Notes: a model not told the origin generated them from the letters alone. A DNA stretch of 64,000 bases from Methylocaldum sp002005105 (GCF_051027545.1 NZ_CP194902.1:3782001-3846000), one strand, 5' to 3'; counted from the stretch's first letter, positions 53,458-63,188 are shown. Numbers and translations are program-made.

Positions 53458-54843
53458 TTGTCTTTCCGCAATATCATGGACAGACCGCCGCTTCACCACA
53501 AGATCATGCTGTACTATGCGGCGCCGCATCTCACGCATGCGGTGGCGACCTTGCCGGTGGCGCTCTTCGTTCCCGCCTTTTACGCCGATGACATGGCTTT
53601 GCCGCTCGCCGGGGTAGGCATGGCGATCGCCGCGTCGCGGGCGCTGGATATGGTCAGCGATCCCCTCATCGGAATTTTGAGCGACCGCCTCAAGACGCGA
53701 TGGGGCCGCCGCAAGCCTTGGATTGCCATCGGGACGCCGCTCCTGATGCTGTCCGCCTGGATGATCTTCGCACCGGCCGGCAAGGTTTCGCTGCTCTATC
53801 TGTTTGTCTGGGCGAGCCTGCTCTTCTTCGCCTTCACCCTGGTGGATCTGCCCCACAAGGCATGGGGCGCCGAACTCTCGGCGGACTACACCGAGCGTAC
53901 GCATGTAGCGGCTTGGCGCGAAGGATTAGGCGCGCTGGGCCAGATATTGTTCCTAGGTGTGCTATCCGTCTTGGATTATCTGGGGTACGTGGAAAGCCGC
54001 GATCAGCTCTGGGTTATCGCCATCATCATCGTTGTCAGTTTACCGCCGCTGGTGACCGTAGCGCTGACCAAAGTGCCGGAATTTCCGTCTGAGGAACTGG
54101 CGGGCGAACGCCTCGGCGGTTGGGCGGGGCTCCGGCTGGTATTGCGCAATCAGGCTTTCATGCGGACCTTGATTACCTTGCTGCTGCTGGGTACGGCGGT
54201 CCTGATTCAAGCCACGCTGCATCGACTGGTATTGACCCATGTGGTCGGCCGCCCCGACATCTTCGCCACGATGATCCTTGCCGAAAACCTCGTCTCGCTT
54301 GCCATGGTGCCGGTTTGGATGGGTATCGCGAATCGCATCGGCAAACATCGCGCGATCATTCTCGCCGCGCTTTGGATCGGATTGTGGAGCTTGGGGTTTC
54401 CCTGGGTCGATCGGGGCGATACGGTGCTCTATGTGACCTTGATCATATTGAGAGGCGCAAGCCTGGCTTCGATTTTCATGTTGGCGAACTCTATCGCTGC
54501 CGATGTGGTCGATCACGACATCGTCGCGTCGGGCCGGCAACGGACGGGCCTCTTTTTCGCGGTATGGGGCATAGCCATCAAACTGGCCGTCGCCCTGGGG
54601 GTTCTCTTGGGCACCGCCCTCCCTGCCGCCTTCAGTTTCGAGCCGTCCGCCCCCGCTCAATCCGCCGAAGCGAAAAAATGGCTATTGGTGATTTACGGCT
54701 GGCTGCCGTGCCTGATCATCGTGTCGGGGCTGCCGATCATGTGGAATTTCCCGATAGACCGTATTCGACAGCGGGCGCTACGGGAACAAATCGCTGCGCG
54801 GCGAGCCGGCGTTTTCAAATCGGACATAGGCGGGGCGGCCTAA
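53458..54843 (+). CDS. GPH-type major facilitator (sugar/cation symporter-like)
   Basis: The ~461-residue membrane protein has about twelve helices. It has the family motif SRALDMVSDPLIGILSDRLK-TRWGRRKPWI between helices 2 and 3, DLPHKAWGAELSADYTERTH after helix 4, and a second-half ANSIAADVVDHDIVASGRQR-TGLFFAVWG. This is the PF13347 (glycoside-pentoside-hexuronide) family. The substrate is unknown. The frame starts at TTG 53458; an ATG at 53476 (MDRPPLHHK) is equally possible, and neither has a clear ribosome binding site. Confidence 0.85.
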   Translation: MSFRNIMDRPPLHHKIMLYYAAPHLTHAVATLPVALFVPAFYADDMALPLAGVGMAIAASRALDMVSDPLIGILSDRLKTRWGRRKPWIAIGTPLLMLSAWMIFAPAGKVSLLYLFVWASLLFFAFTLVDLPHKAWGAELSADYTERTHVAAWREGLGALGQILFLGVLSVLDYLGYVESRDQLWVIAIIIVVSLPPLVTVALTKVPEFPSEELAGERLGGWAGLRLVLRNQAFMRTLITLLLLGTAVLIQATLHRLVLTHVVGRPDIFATMILAENLVSLAMVPVWMGIANRIGKHRAIILAALWIGLWSLGFPWVDRGDTVLYVTLIILRGASLASIFMLANSIAADVVDHDIVASGRQRTGLFFAVWGIAIKLAVALGVLLGTALPAAFSFEPSAPAQSAEAKKWLLVIYGWLPCLIIVSGLPIMWNFPIDRIRQRALREQIAARRAGVFKSDIGGAA

Positions 54844-54869
54844 GTCGCCTCTTTAACACGCTCATGGGA

Positions 54870-56081
54870 TCATCGCGCGCTCGCTCTCTCGGCAGCAACT
54901 TGGTTTATGGAGCTAAGACGGCGATCCAGCCATCCCTCGATTTTCCTGAGCAGTTCGTGACGCAATGGCGGCGCGGAAAACAGTTGTTCGTGGTGAACCT
55001 TATCGATGAGCGGCAGGATTTGGTTATCCGGGTGCTTATCGAAGGTCTTGCCGGCAAAATCGTGACTGCCCCAGGCCGGCGTGATCGGATCGCCGGCGGA
55101 ATAAACGAGGAAATAAGGGGTGGCAAACCCCGCCATCTCTCGCCTGAAACGAACGATCTCCCCTTCGACGCCCTTCACGTAGCGCAGGATGCTGCGGCGG
55201 ATGATATAGGCGTCGGCGCGGTGGCGTGCCCTCTCGTCTTCCCAGTCGCTCAAGTAATCCGGTACCCAACCCGGTGTCGTGGGGGAAAAGATATGCCGCA
55301 GGCCCGGCCACGACAGCACCTCGAACAGTCCGTCCAGCAAAGGGACGGTAACGAGCGCCAATGCCTGGTTGGCAATCAGCAACGGAAGCAGCTCGCCATG
55401 AGAACGAAGAAAATGCTCCTCGGCGTAAAAGGACAGCTTCACGACCGGCGTTTGAAAATAGCCGCGCCAGCCCGGAACCTCGGTCACCGAAAAGGCGGGG
55501 CCTAGGAATACGATGCCTTGTATCCGGGATCGTAAATCGTCCCCCGGCGCTTGTTCGAGCAGATAAGACGCGGAGATCAACGAACCCAGGCTGTGGGAAA
55601 GGATGAAAATCGGAAGACCCGGTTTGCCGCGCTGATCGCAGACCTCGATCAGGCGCCGCAGCACTTGATCCAAGTCTCGCCGCATCGGCTCCAGATTGCG
55701 CAAGCTCGCCTGCGCCAAATAGGCATCGCTGACGTCGAACTCGGAAGCCCCGCCAGTAATGGCCCGGTCGGCGGCCAACAGGCTCGGATTGGACAAGCCG
55801 TGAGCGTAAAGATCGAAACCCGCCACGATGAAACGCCTCGCAAAATAGGCGGCGATCTCGTCGTAGCGGCCGATGTATTCGTTCATGCCGTGGACGATCA
55901 GGATACAGGCCGGAGCGACCGCGGGTCGTGGCGGCATTTGGACGCGCATCGGCAACGGGCTGTCGCGGTCATTTCTGGACAGCCATACCTCCTGCCCCCA
56001 TCGGGGATAGGGTTGGGTGACGAACTGCCGGTGAGCGCAACCGCACGACATGGACAAAACCAGGATGAGAATCAACTTCAC
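54870..56081 (-). CDS. Exported alpha/beta hydrolase (lysophospholipase-like)
   Basis: From GTG 56081 the 403-residue protein has a short hydrophobic leader with two cysteines (KLILILVLSMSCGCAHRQ), possibly a lipoprotein signal though the lipobox is poor. The Hydrolase_4 core has ILIVHGMNEYIGRYDEIAAY, VAGFDLYAHGLS, the nucleophile in FILSHSLGSLIS, Asp in YSAGDPITPAW and His in DKVHHEQLF. It probably cleaves lysophospholipids or monoglycerides at the envelope. The frame is open upstream to ATG 56207, giving 42 extra residues of atypical composition. It is convergent with the GPH transporter gene. Confidence 0.8.
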   Translation of the reverse strand: MKLILILVLSMSCGCAHRQFVTQPYPRWGQEVWLSRNDRDSPLPMRVQMPPRPAVAPACILIVHGMNEYIGRYDEIAAYFARRFIVAGFDLYAHGLSNPSLLAADRAITGGASEFDVSDAYLAQASLRNLEPMRRDLDQVLRRLIEVCDQRGKPGLPIFILSHSLGSLISASYLLEQAPGDDLRSRIQGIVFLGPAFSVTEVPGWRGYFQTPVVKLSFYAEEHFLRSHGELLPLLIANQALALVTVPLLDGLFEVLSWPGLRHIFSPTTPGWVPDYLSDWEDERARHRADAYIIRRSILRYVKGVEGEIVRFRREMAGFATPYFLVYSAGDPITPAWGSHDFAGKTFDKHPDNQILPLIDKVHHEQLFSAPPLRHELLRKIEGWLDRRLSSINQVAAERASAR

Positions 56082-56242
56082 AATGGTATATCCGAAGGGT
56101 AGCCAAGGGTATGTTTGCGCGCATTGCAGTCGTGGCAGTGATGCCTGAGCGACGAGAGTACCTGCTTGGACCGTGACAATCGCTTTTTCCGAGCGTAGCC
56201 TGATCACGGCGCGATTCGCTTTTCTGCTCAGGAGATCGATTC

Positions 56243-57637
56243 ATGATCGAAAACGTCCGCCTCTGTCGTCCGGCGATCATCGCCTTTTTCCTGATCGCTT
56301 GGGCAGTCCTCTTCTGTTCGGTGTCTTTGGCCGAATCCGCCAAAACGCTGATTCGAAATGCCTCCCTCATCTTGACCATGGATTCCTCGGTTGGCGCGGG
56401 CGATTTGGGGATCGTGGAGAACGCCGATATTCTGATCGAAAAAGACAAGATCGCGGCGGTCGGCAAGCATCTGCGAAGTACCGGGGCGCGTGTCGTGGAC
56501 GCCACCGGGATGATCGTCATGCCGGGCTTTGTCGATGTGCACAATCATCTGTGGCAGTCGCTCATTCGGGGCTGCGGCACAGACCAGGACCTCATGGGTT
56601 GGCTGGATGCCTGTGTGCTTCCCTTGTTCGACCCGCAAATTACCGTATCGCGCTCGGAGGCCTATGCCGGCGTACGGCTGAGTACGCTGGACCTGATCGA
56701 CACCGGAGTCACCACCACCGTCGAATGGTCCCACGCCTTTACGCCGGAATTCGTTCGGGGAGAACTCCAGGCGCTGACCGAATCAGGGCTGCGTTTCGTG
56801 TTTGCGTATTTCGGACGCGACGATCCTGCCGTGATCGCCCATATAAGATTGGTCAAGCAGACCCTGATCGATCCCAATCCCAAGGCGAGTTTTCAGGTTG
56901 CATCCCACCCGGCTGAGGCATCACGTGACGACGTTAAAGCGATGGCGAAGCTGGCCAAGGAATTGGGCGTAAAACATCATGTGCACCTGTTGGAAAATAT
57001 CGAGGACCGCGACGAAAACATGTTCGACGTACTCGCGGAGTCGGGCGCCCTCGGCCCGGATCTCCTGGGTGCACACGCAATCCACCTCACCGACGAGGAA
57101 ATCGGGATACTCGCAGCCCAGGAGGTGCGCGTTCTCCACAACCCGATCAGTAATATGCGCTTGGCATCGGGTGTGATTCGCCTTCCGGAGCTAAAGCAAG
57201 CCGGCGTTCAGGTGGGTCTCGGCCTGGACGGGGGAACGAACGACACCAGTGACATGTTCAATAACATGCGGGCGGCGGTAGGACTGCAGCGCGCCAGGAC
57301 GCTTCGACCCGACGTGTATCCAACGGTCTCGGACGCATTGCGCATGGCCACCGTGGACGGGGCGAAGCTGCTCGATATGTCCGACCGTGTGGGCTCGTTG
57401 ACGCCTGGCAAACAGGCCGACTTGATCATCCTCGATCCGGAGAAATTCAATTTTGCCCCACGTGGGGATTGGGTTAGCCAAATCGTGTTCAACGGCCAAC
57501 CTCGAAATGTGGAATGGGTCTTCGTGGGAGGGCAAGTGCTGAAGAATAACGGGAAAATACTCGGCGTAAACCCGGCGAAGGTTATAGAAGCCGCGCAGAA
57601 TGCGGCTAACCGAATTCAAGATGCTCTCGAGCCGTAA
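56243..57637 (+). CDS. Exported amidohydrolase / deaminase-like (ATZ/TRZ type)
   Basis: The 464-residue protein starts with a signal peptide (IIAFFLIAWAVLFCSVSLAE), rare for this family. The metal ligands are visible: VDVHNH (H-x-H), HVHLLEN, GAHAIHLTDEE and LGLDGGTND with the catalytic Asp. The plan is that of SAH/5-methylthioadenosine deaminases, atrazine chlorohydrolases and guanine-type deaminases. The exported form suggests a periplasmic substrate of unknown nature. AGGAG lies 8 bases before the ATG. Confidence 0.85.
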   Translation: MIENVRLCRPAIIAFFLIAWAVLFCSVSLAESAKTLIRNASLILTMDSSVGAGDLGIVENADILIEKDKIAAVGKHLRSTGARVVDATGMIVMPGFVDVHNHLWQSLIRGCGTDQDLMGWLDACVLPLFDPQITVSRSEAYAGVRLSTLDLIDTGVTTTVEWSHAFTPEFVRGELQALTESGLRFVFAYFGRDDPAVIAHIRLVKQTLIDPNPKASFQVASHPAEASRDDVKAMAKLAKELGVKHHVHLLENIEDRDENMFDVLAESGALGPDLLGAHAIHLTDEEIGILAAQEVRVLHNPISNMRLASGVIRLPELKQAGVQVGLGLDGGTNDTSDMFNNMRAAVGLQRARTLRPDVYPTVSDALRMATVDGAKLLDMSDRVGSLTPGKQADLIILDPEKFNFAPRGDWVSQIVFNGQPRNVEWVFVGGQVLKNNGKILGVNPAKVIEAAQNAANRIQDALEP

Positions 57638-57685
57638 CTCAATTATCTTCCATGCGGAATGCGCGCGTACGGGCGACTTTGAGCC

Positions 57686-57756
57686 GCAGATCGGCAATCC
57701 TTTGCCGACCAAGCCATTTATCGGCCCGCTATGTCGGGAAAGGATTCCCGACCTAC
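57686..57756. repeat. REP-like hairpins, family 1 (two facing units)
   Basis: GATCGGCAATCC...GCCGAC (57686-57709) and GTCGGGAA-N4-TTCCCGAC then CTAC (57733-57756). A decayed GCTAACCCAAACTGTAAAATGCTGTAG edge follows (around 57772). No gene is seen in 57638-57939. Confidence 0.8.
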
Positions 57757-57939
57757 TACAGCCAGGAGGCTGCTAACCCAAACTGTAAAATGCTGTAGAG
57801 CCATCGAACCAGGGTCAGCCGACGGGTCGGTCAGCCGTTTGATTTCAGCATTAACCCGTCGGATGGCACGTCGGTTGTGCTGGTCGTATCGGCTGCTCCA
57901 GGGCTCCCGAATCGAAAACAGAAGCCGAAAATCTTCCGT

Positions 57940-59451
57940 TTAGACCTCTATCTGAGGACGATCGGGCGTCGGCCAGTCGAGATGAAAGAACTTGCCTCGT
58001 GGCTGATCGGTCCGCTCATAAGTATGGGCGCCAAAATAATCGCGCTGCGCCTGCAACAAATTGGCGGGGAGCCGGGCGCTCCGGTAGCCGTCGAAATAAG
58101 CCAGTGCGGAACTAAACGCCGGGACGGGCATGCCGTTCTGTATGGCGATGGTTACGGTCTGCCGCCAGCGGCTTTGCCCTTCATGCAGTACGTCCTTGAA
58201 ATAAGGATCTAGCATCAGGTTCTTCAGGCCCGGATTGCGGGTGTAGGCGTCGGTGATCTTTTGCAGGAAGCGCGCGCGGATGATGCAGCCGCCCCGCCAA
58301 AGCTGCGCGATGGTTCCGAAATCGAGCGTCCACTCGTAGGCTTTTTGTGCTTCCGACAGCAACTGAAAGCCCTGAGCATAGGCGCAAATCTTGGAGCAAT
58401 ACAGCGCGCGCCGGACCGCATCGATGATCTCTGCCGAATTGGACGCCGGCTGAAGATCCGGGCCTTTCAGCAATCGACTGGCTTCGACCCGCTCCTCCTT
58501 CAGGGCCGACAACGCACGGGCGAATACGGCTTCGGCGATCGAATTTGCCGGTGCGCCCAGTTCCAATGCGCTGGCGGCCGTCCACATGCCGGTGCCTTTC
58601 TGGCCGGCTGCATCCAGCACCTGGTCGACCAGGAAACCGGGGCCCGCCGGATCCTTCTGTCCCAAGATGTCCCCGGTAATTTCGATGAGATAGCTGGACA
58701 GTTCGCCGCCATTCCACTCGCGGAAGATCTCCCCGATCGCGCCGGCATCCAGCCCAAGCAGATGTTTCATCAGCCAATAAGCTTCGCAGATCAACTGCAT
58801 ATCGATGTACTCGATGCCGTTGTGCACCATTTTGACGTAGTGCCCGGCTCCGTTCGGTCCGATATACGCAGTGCACGGTACGCCGCCCTCCACCGGTTTT
58901 CCGGGCGCGGCGCCTTCCAAAGGTACGCCACTTTGCGGATCGACCTTAGCGGCGATGGCGCGCCAGATCGGCTCGAGCTCGGCCCAGGCGCTCGGGCTGC
59001 CGCCCGGCATTAGAGAAGGTCCGAACCGCGCGCCGGTTTCGCCACCCGAGACGCCGGAACCGATAAACCGAAATCCCTTTGCGGTCAATTCCTTGTCTCT
59101 GCGTATGGTGTCCAGCCAATGCGCATTGCCGCCGTCGACGATGATGTCGCCTGGATCGAGGTGAGGCAGCAGGCTTTCGATGGTGCGATCGGTCGGTGCG
59201 CCTGCCTTGACCAGTAGAATGATCTTGCGGGGACGCCGAATGGCTTGGGTGAACTCCTTCAGATCGGTAAAGCCCAGGACGCGCTCGCCGGATGGCTCTT
59301 TCTGCCGACAACGCGTCATGAACTCCGCTGTTTTCTCGGAGCTGCGGTTGTAGACTGCGATGGAATAGCCGTGATCGGCGATGTTCAGCGCCAAGTTTTG
59401 GCCCATGACCGCTAATCCTATTAGCCCGATGTCCGCACTGTCACTGTTCAT
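57940..59451 (-). CDS. gnd: 6-phosphogluconate dehydrogenase, decarboxylating
   Basis: From ATG 59451 (AGAGGTG before it) the protein has 503 residues. Motifs are the NADP loop IGLIGLAVMGQNLALN, DGGNAHW, SGVSGGETGARFGPSLMPGG at the substrate site and the catalytic Lys in HYVKMVHNGIEYIDMQL. The C-terminal tail contacts the other subunit (GAHTYERTDQPRGKFFHLDW). It converts 6-phosphogluconate to ribulose 5-phosphate with CO2 and NADPH, feeding the same pentose pool used by phosphoribulokinase at the window end. Sequence upstream of 59451 in the same frame is not family-like. Confidence 0.95.
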   Translation of the reverse strand: MNSDSADIGLIGLAVMGQNLALNIADHGYSIAVYNRSSEKTAEFMTRCRQKEPSGERVLGFTDLKEFTQAIRRPRKIILLVKAGAPTDRTIESLLPHLDPGDIIVDGGNAHWLDTIRRDKELTAKGFRFIGSGVSGGETGARFGPSLMPGGSPSAWAELEPIWRAIAAKVDPQSGVPLEGAAPGKPVEGGVPCTAYIGPNGAGHYVKMVHNGIEYIDMQLICEAYWLMKHLLGLDAGAIGEIFREWNGGELSSYLIEITGDILGQKDPAGPGFLVDQVLDAAGQKGTGMWTAASALELGAPANSIAEAVFARALSALKEERVEASRLLKGPDLQPASNSAEIIDAVRRALYCSKICAYAQGFQLLSEAQKAYEWTLDFGTIAQLWRGGCIIRARFLQKITDAYTRNPGLKNLMLDPYFKDVLHEGQSRWRQTVTIAIQNGMPVPAFSSALAYFDGYRSARLPANLLQAQRDYFGAHTYERTDQPRGKFFHLDWPTPDRPQIEV

Positions 59452-59548
59452 AATGGCACCTCTTGTTGCTGGATAATGAGCGGAATTTCCAAATGGCATT
59501 TAATCACGCCGGTCGTTGCTTGAACCAAGCAAGTGATTACCGTGCGTA

Positions 59549-59627
59549 AAGAAAGTAAAGCCCTATTCGAATCGCTCTCACCCCCCTCTTCCAGAGGGAG
59601 AGGGGGCACTTGTGGCTTTACTTTCTT
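59549..59627. repeat. 79-base palindromic element with 14-base perfect ends
   Basis: AAGAAAGTAAAGCC (59549-59562) is the exact reverse complement of GGCTTTACTTTCTT (59614-59627). Between them sits the CCCTCTTCCAGAGGGAGAGG core shared with phaR's 3' end. Confidence 0.8.
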
Positions 59628-59696
59628 AACTATTAGTAATTCGTACCGCCGTTCGGCTGGATCTCGGGACGTCTTCCATACCCTGCGTAAGAGAGG

Positions 59697-60398
59697 TCAT
59701 TTCGCAAGCAGAATCAGTTCATTCTCTGCTTCGTCCAAAGTCACGCGGAAACGGCTCAAAAAGCTCATTCCCAAAAGCTTCGCACCGCGGAGACGGTCGT
59801 CCGGAAAAAAAGCGACCGGCACGGCTGCAGCCGAAACGGGCCCCACCCGAACCGATTCTAGGATACCGGCTTTAATCGGCACAATATCGTTCGCGGTGTG
59901 GCTGACTCCCGGCTGAAGGGCTTCGGGAACGAAACCCAGTTCGCTGGCCATCGATTCCGGCAAAGCAAGCGTCGAGGCTCCGGTGTCGACGATCAAAGTA
60001 ACCGGAAAAGCCACGCCGTTTGGTCCTACCAACACCGTTTCGACCTGATGATGGGGGCCGAGCCGCATCGTTTTGATGGTAGCGTTAATGGCACGCGTTT
60101 GCGCCGGCGTTTTCGCGCTGGTGATCAACAGCCGCTCGACCGCGCCGGGCCGGTCACTCATGAGGACGTAGTTGTAATCCTCGAGAAGCATCCTGAGCCG
60201 GGTCGGCAGGTCGCCTGCCGCATTTCGCGCAGATTCGGGTCCTAGGCGATCGAGCCCTTGCACGACAAATCCGTGTTCGGTCGCTAACGTTTCCAGCTGG
60301 ATGCGCAGAGTTTCCGCTTCGGCCCATGTCGGTGATGCGCCGATCAGAAGCATTCCTAAGAAAAACCGGCGTAGACGTCTTACCATGAATTTCCTCAT
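59697..60398 (-). CDS. Retropepsin-like aspartic protease with an extra N-terminal domain
   Basis: The 233-residue protein has a signal peptide (RRFFLGMLLIGASPTWAEA), then a ~65-residue domain (LRIQLETLATEHGFVVQGLD...LRMLLEDYNYVLMSD) that resembles the short STN domain of secretins and TonB receptors. A single retropepsin domain follows with I-V-D138-T-G-A-S-T and the flap-to-end segment KLLGMSFLSRFRVTLDEAEN. Retropepsins act as dimers, here in the periplasm. A second ATG four codons in, with GAGGA before it (60386), may be the true start. Confidence 0.82.
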   Translation of the reverse strand: MRKFMVRRLRRFFLGMLLIGASPTWAEAETLRIQLETLATEHGFVVQGLDRLGPESARNAAGDLPTRLRMLLEDYNYVLMSDRPGAVERLLITSAKTPAQTRAINATIKTMRLGPHHQVETVLVGPNGVAFPVTLIVDTGASTLALPESMASELGFVPEALQPGVSHTANDIVPIKAGILESVRVGPVSAAAVPVAFFPDDRLRGAKLLGMSFLSRFRVTLDEAENELILLAK

Positions 60399-60724
60399 GC
60401 AATCATGCTCTCACTGAAACCGTCTTCGACCACGGTCCAGGTCCGTTGATCCGGAAAGCCGTACGCCGAACTCGTCGTCCGCCGTTTGGAGCCGCCTTCT
60501 TATGGTAGGCAGGGGTTTTTTGTCCGTCATTGGAGCGACCTTACGGAAATTCCCGGAATGCGTTGCTGCGGAAAGTGGATCGATTTTAGCCGCTAAGGTC
60601 TGCGTAACATAAATGGTAATATATTCCGTTAATTGACCATGGTCTTATGGCTCGGCCTTTACCACTGTCGGCAGCTTAAACCTAAAATATCGCTGGCACC
60701 TAAAAATAATCAGGAAACCTACGG
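60399..60724. other. Intergenic region between divergent genes
   Basis: No gene is seen. It must hold promoters for the retropepsin (leftward) and dynamin-like (rightward) genes; an AT-rich stretch at 60608-60645 is the likeliest place. AGGAAA 9 bases before 60725 is the ribosome binding site of the GTPase. Confidence 0.3.
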
Positions 60725-63049
60725 ATGAAAGAGTCGGATTACAGCAATTACGTCAAAGCATTCACACGCCTGTTCGAAGCCTACGACGCCGCCGCGCCAT
60801 ATTTAGGAGTCACCGACGATTTCAAATATTATGTCAACCGCAAGCGCACTTGGTTGGAACGGCTCAAATCGCCGGAATTTCCGGTGGCGTTTCTGGGTGC
60901 ATTCTCGGCCGGCAAGAGCACCATCATCAACGCCGTGCTGGGCGACGATATCTTGCCCCAGGCAACTAAGTCTTTCACCGCCATTCCCACGCTGATCCGT
61001 AAAGGGCGCGCTAATCGGGCCGTTATCCATTACCTCAACGAAAGCGCCCGAGACGAGCTGAAAAACCTGTATCTCGAAGAGTTGTCCAAGGAGTTGCGCA
61101 AGAGCAGCGATACTTACCGAAAGCTGAGCAAAGGCGAATTGCTGGGCACATTGGCAAAGGATATCGAACAGTACAAAAACCAATTCGGCTCGTTCAACAA
61201 GCAAAAATTCTTCGATGAGTTGAAAACCTTGATCGAAGGCTGGAATAAACTCAACGGATCGGTCAAAGAAATCGCTCTGGCGGAGTTGCCGAGCTATGTC
61301 ACCGAAGATTACGAGGACGTGCTGTTCGTAGATCAGGCAGAAGTCTTCCTCACCGATGTCAGCATCCCCGAAAACGTCGTTCTCGTCGACTTGCCCGGAT
61401 TAGGCGTGGTCAATCCTCGCCACCGCAAGGTGACCAAATCGTACGTCGAAAACGACGCCAAGGCGTTCGTCATCGCCATGAAGGTGTTTCACCTGCTGGA
61501 AGGCGAAGAGATCGAGCTGTTGGCCGAAATCCACAGCCAACGCAAGCGCGTGCTGCAGCGCGCCTTTTGGGCGATCAATCAGTGGGACGTGCTGAGCAGT
61601 CAGCAGAAAAAGGAAGAGTTGGCGAACTTCGCGCAAAAAATCGATCATTACGGGTTTCATATCGCCAAGGACCGTGTGTTTCGGGTATCGGCGCTTAATT
61701 ACCTGCTGCTGAAACTGATTCAGGAAGGCCGCCTGGAAAAGAGCGGCAGTATCCGCGAACATGTAGATGCTCTTCAGAAAGCCATCGGCAAAATACCTGA
61801 ACGAAACGAGGCTGAAGGTTTTATCAAGTCGCTGGACGAAGCCAAGAATTTCGCCGCATTCCGCAGCAGTCTGTTCGAGTATTTAGCTCACACCGCCAAA
61901 GCCGAATTCCTGGACGAAGCGCGCAGCGAATATGTCGATCTGGCCAAGCGACTGCGGGAACGCTTGGAACCGCTGTATCAAAACTACAAAAACAAAAGCG
62001 ATGACAGTATGAAAAGCACCTTTATCGCCGGCGAATTATCGCGCCGCCAGGACGAAGTCCTGCGGCACCTTCGTACCACCGTAGAAGAACACATCAAGGT
62101 ACTGCGTACCGAGGTACTGCCGGAATTTGTATTCTGGCGTGATGAAGACCGAGAGCAGCTGGGCGAGCAAATCGTCAACGCCATCGACACCTTGGATCGC
62201 AAAGCGCTGAAGAACGAACTGCTCAAAGGCCTGGATCTGCATAGCGTCGTCAGCCGACTGCCGCATAAAATCGAGGAAAACCTTCACATTCAGCATACAT
62301 TCCGCAGTCAGTTGCAACACCTCTTGGAGGAGCAGATCGTACGCCGTTATCTCTTGCGCCTGCTAGACGGGATTTCTTCCAACGAGGCGCTGCCGGATGA
62401 GGTGCTTACCGTTCTAAGTGACCGTTTGAGCGGCCGCGATATGGTTAACCGGCTGAAGGGCATGTGTGACGTGTTCCTGTTCGAGTACGGCGGTGTCATC
62501 GACGAACTCGGACGTACCATTATGGCTAAGGAGGCAGACGAGTCCGTCCAGAACAAAGAAGACATCGTGGAATTAGTTCAGAAGAATGCCGACCGCGCCC
62601 TGGAAATCGCAAAGAGCGCGCGCCTGCTCGGACCTGACGCGGGTGTCAAGCAAATGCTGGCTTTAGGGGTGGACAAACTGACGAGCATTTACCGAGCCCT
62701 TACGGAAACCCAGCCGATATCGCCCGTGACTGCAGGTCAATCCGACGAAATCGATCGTGCCCTCGAGTGCTATAAGATCGGCTTGCTCGATTACACACGC
62801 AAGCAACAACGTCAAATCAACAAATTCGCGCGCCGCGGCATAAAAAACTATTTCGAGGAATTGGAAGAGGATTTGCTGACCTATTTCGAATCTGTCAAGG
62901 ACGAGATAGCCAAAACGATCATGAAACAGCTCAATACCGATATCGACGCCGAATTGAATTCCGAACTGCAAAAGCAGAAAGTGATCAAGGATGCTTATCA
63001 GGTCGTGACGACTGCCGTCAGCCAAGGTCGAAGAAGCGCCGACAGTTGA
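60725..63049 (+). CDS. Bacterial dynamin-like GTPase
   Basis: The 774-residue protein has a dynamin-family G domain: G1 GAFSAGKST (58-66), a conserved Thr in TKSFTAIPT (G2), G3 D222-L-P-G-L-G and G4 N285-Q-W-D. A ~420-residue helical region follows, with coiled-coil character and a few hydrophobic stretches, ending in basic GRRSADS. Bacterial dynamin-like proteins bend, fuse or protect membranes; some defend against phage-induced lysis. Many occur in pairs, but this gene stands alone. The insert between G1 and G3 (about residues 95-200, KEL/KNQFGSFNKQ) is longer than in small GTPases. Confidence 0.88.
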   Translation: MKESDYSNYVKAFTRLFEAYDAAAPYLGVTDDFKYYVNRKRTWLERLKSPEFPVAFLGAFSAGKSTIINAVLGDDILPQATKSFTAIPTLIRKGRANRAVIHYLNESARDELKNLYLEELSKELRKSSDTYRKLSKGELLGTLAKDIEQYKNQFGSFNKQKFFDELKTLIEGWNKLNGSVKEIALAELPSYVTEDYEDVLFVDQAEVFLTDVSIPENVVLVDLPGLGVVNPRHRKVTKSYVENDAKAFVIAMKVFHLLEGEEIELLAEIHSQRKRVLQRAFWAINQWDVLSSQQKKEELANFAQKIDHYGFHIAKDRVFRVSALNYLLLKLIQEGRLEKSGSIREHVDALQKAIGKIPERNEAEGFIKSLDEAKNFAAFRSSLFEYLAHTAKAEFLDEARSEYVDLAKRLRERLEPLYQNYKNKSDDSMKSTFIAGELSRRQDEVLRHLRTTVEEHIKVLRTEVLPEFVFWRDEDREQLGEQIVNAIDTLDRKALKNELLKGLDLHSVVSRLPHKIEENLHIQHTFRSQLQHLLEEQIVRRYLLRLLDGISSNEALPDEVLTVLSDRLSGRDMVNRLKGMCDVFLFEYGGVIDELGRTIMAKEADESVQNKEDIVELVQKNADRALEIAKSARLLGPDAGVKQMLALGVDKLTSIYRALTETQPISPVTAGQSDEIDRALECYKIGLLDYTRKQQRQINKFARRGIKNYFEELEEDLLTYFESVKDEIAKTIMKQLNTDIDAELNSELQKQKVIKDAYQVVTTAVSQGRRSADS

Positions 63050-63164
63050 ACCGAGACCGCGGACTATCAGTCTTCCGTCGGCTTGCTTTATTTTCCTATT
63101 GAGTTGTTTTTCATCGCAGCTGCGGCGTGACGCACGCCAAACATGTAGACCGGAGAAAGCCGCC

Positions 63165-63188
63165 GTAGGTCGGTAACCCCTTACCGAC
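63165..63188. repeat. REP-like hairpin, family 1, compensated variant
   Basis: GTCGGTAA-CCCC-TTACCGAC: compared with the common GTCGGCAA/TTGCCGAC form, both arms changed so pairing is kept. It lies between the dynamin-like gene and prkB. Confidence 0.85.
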
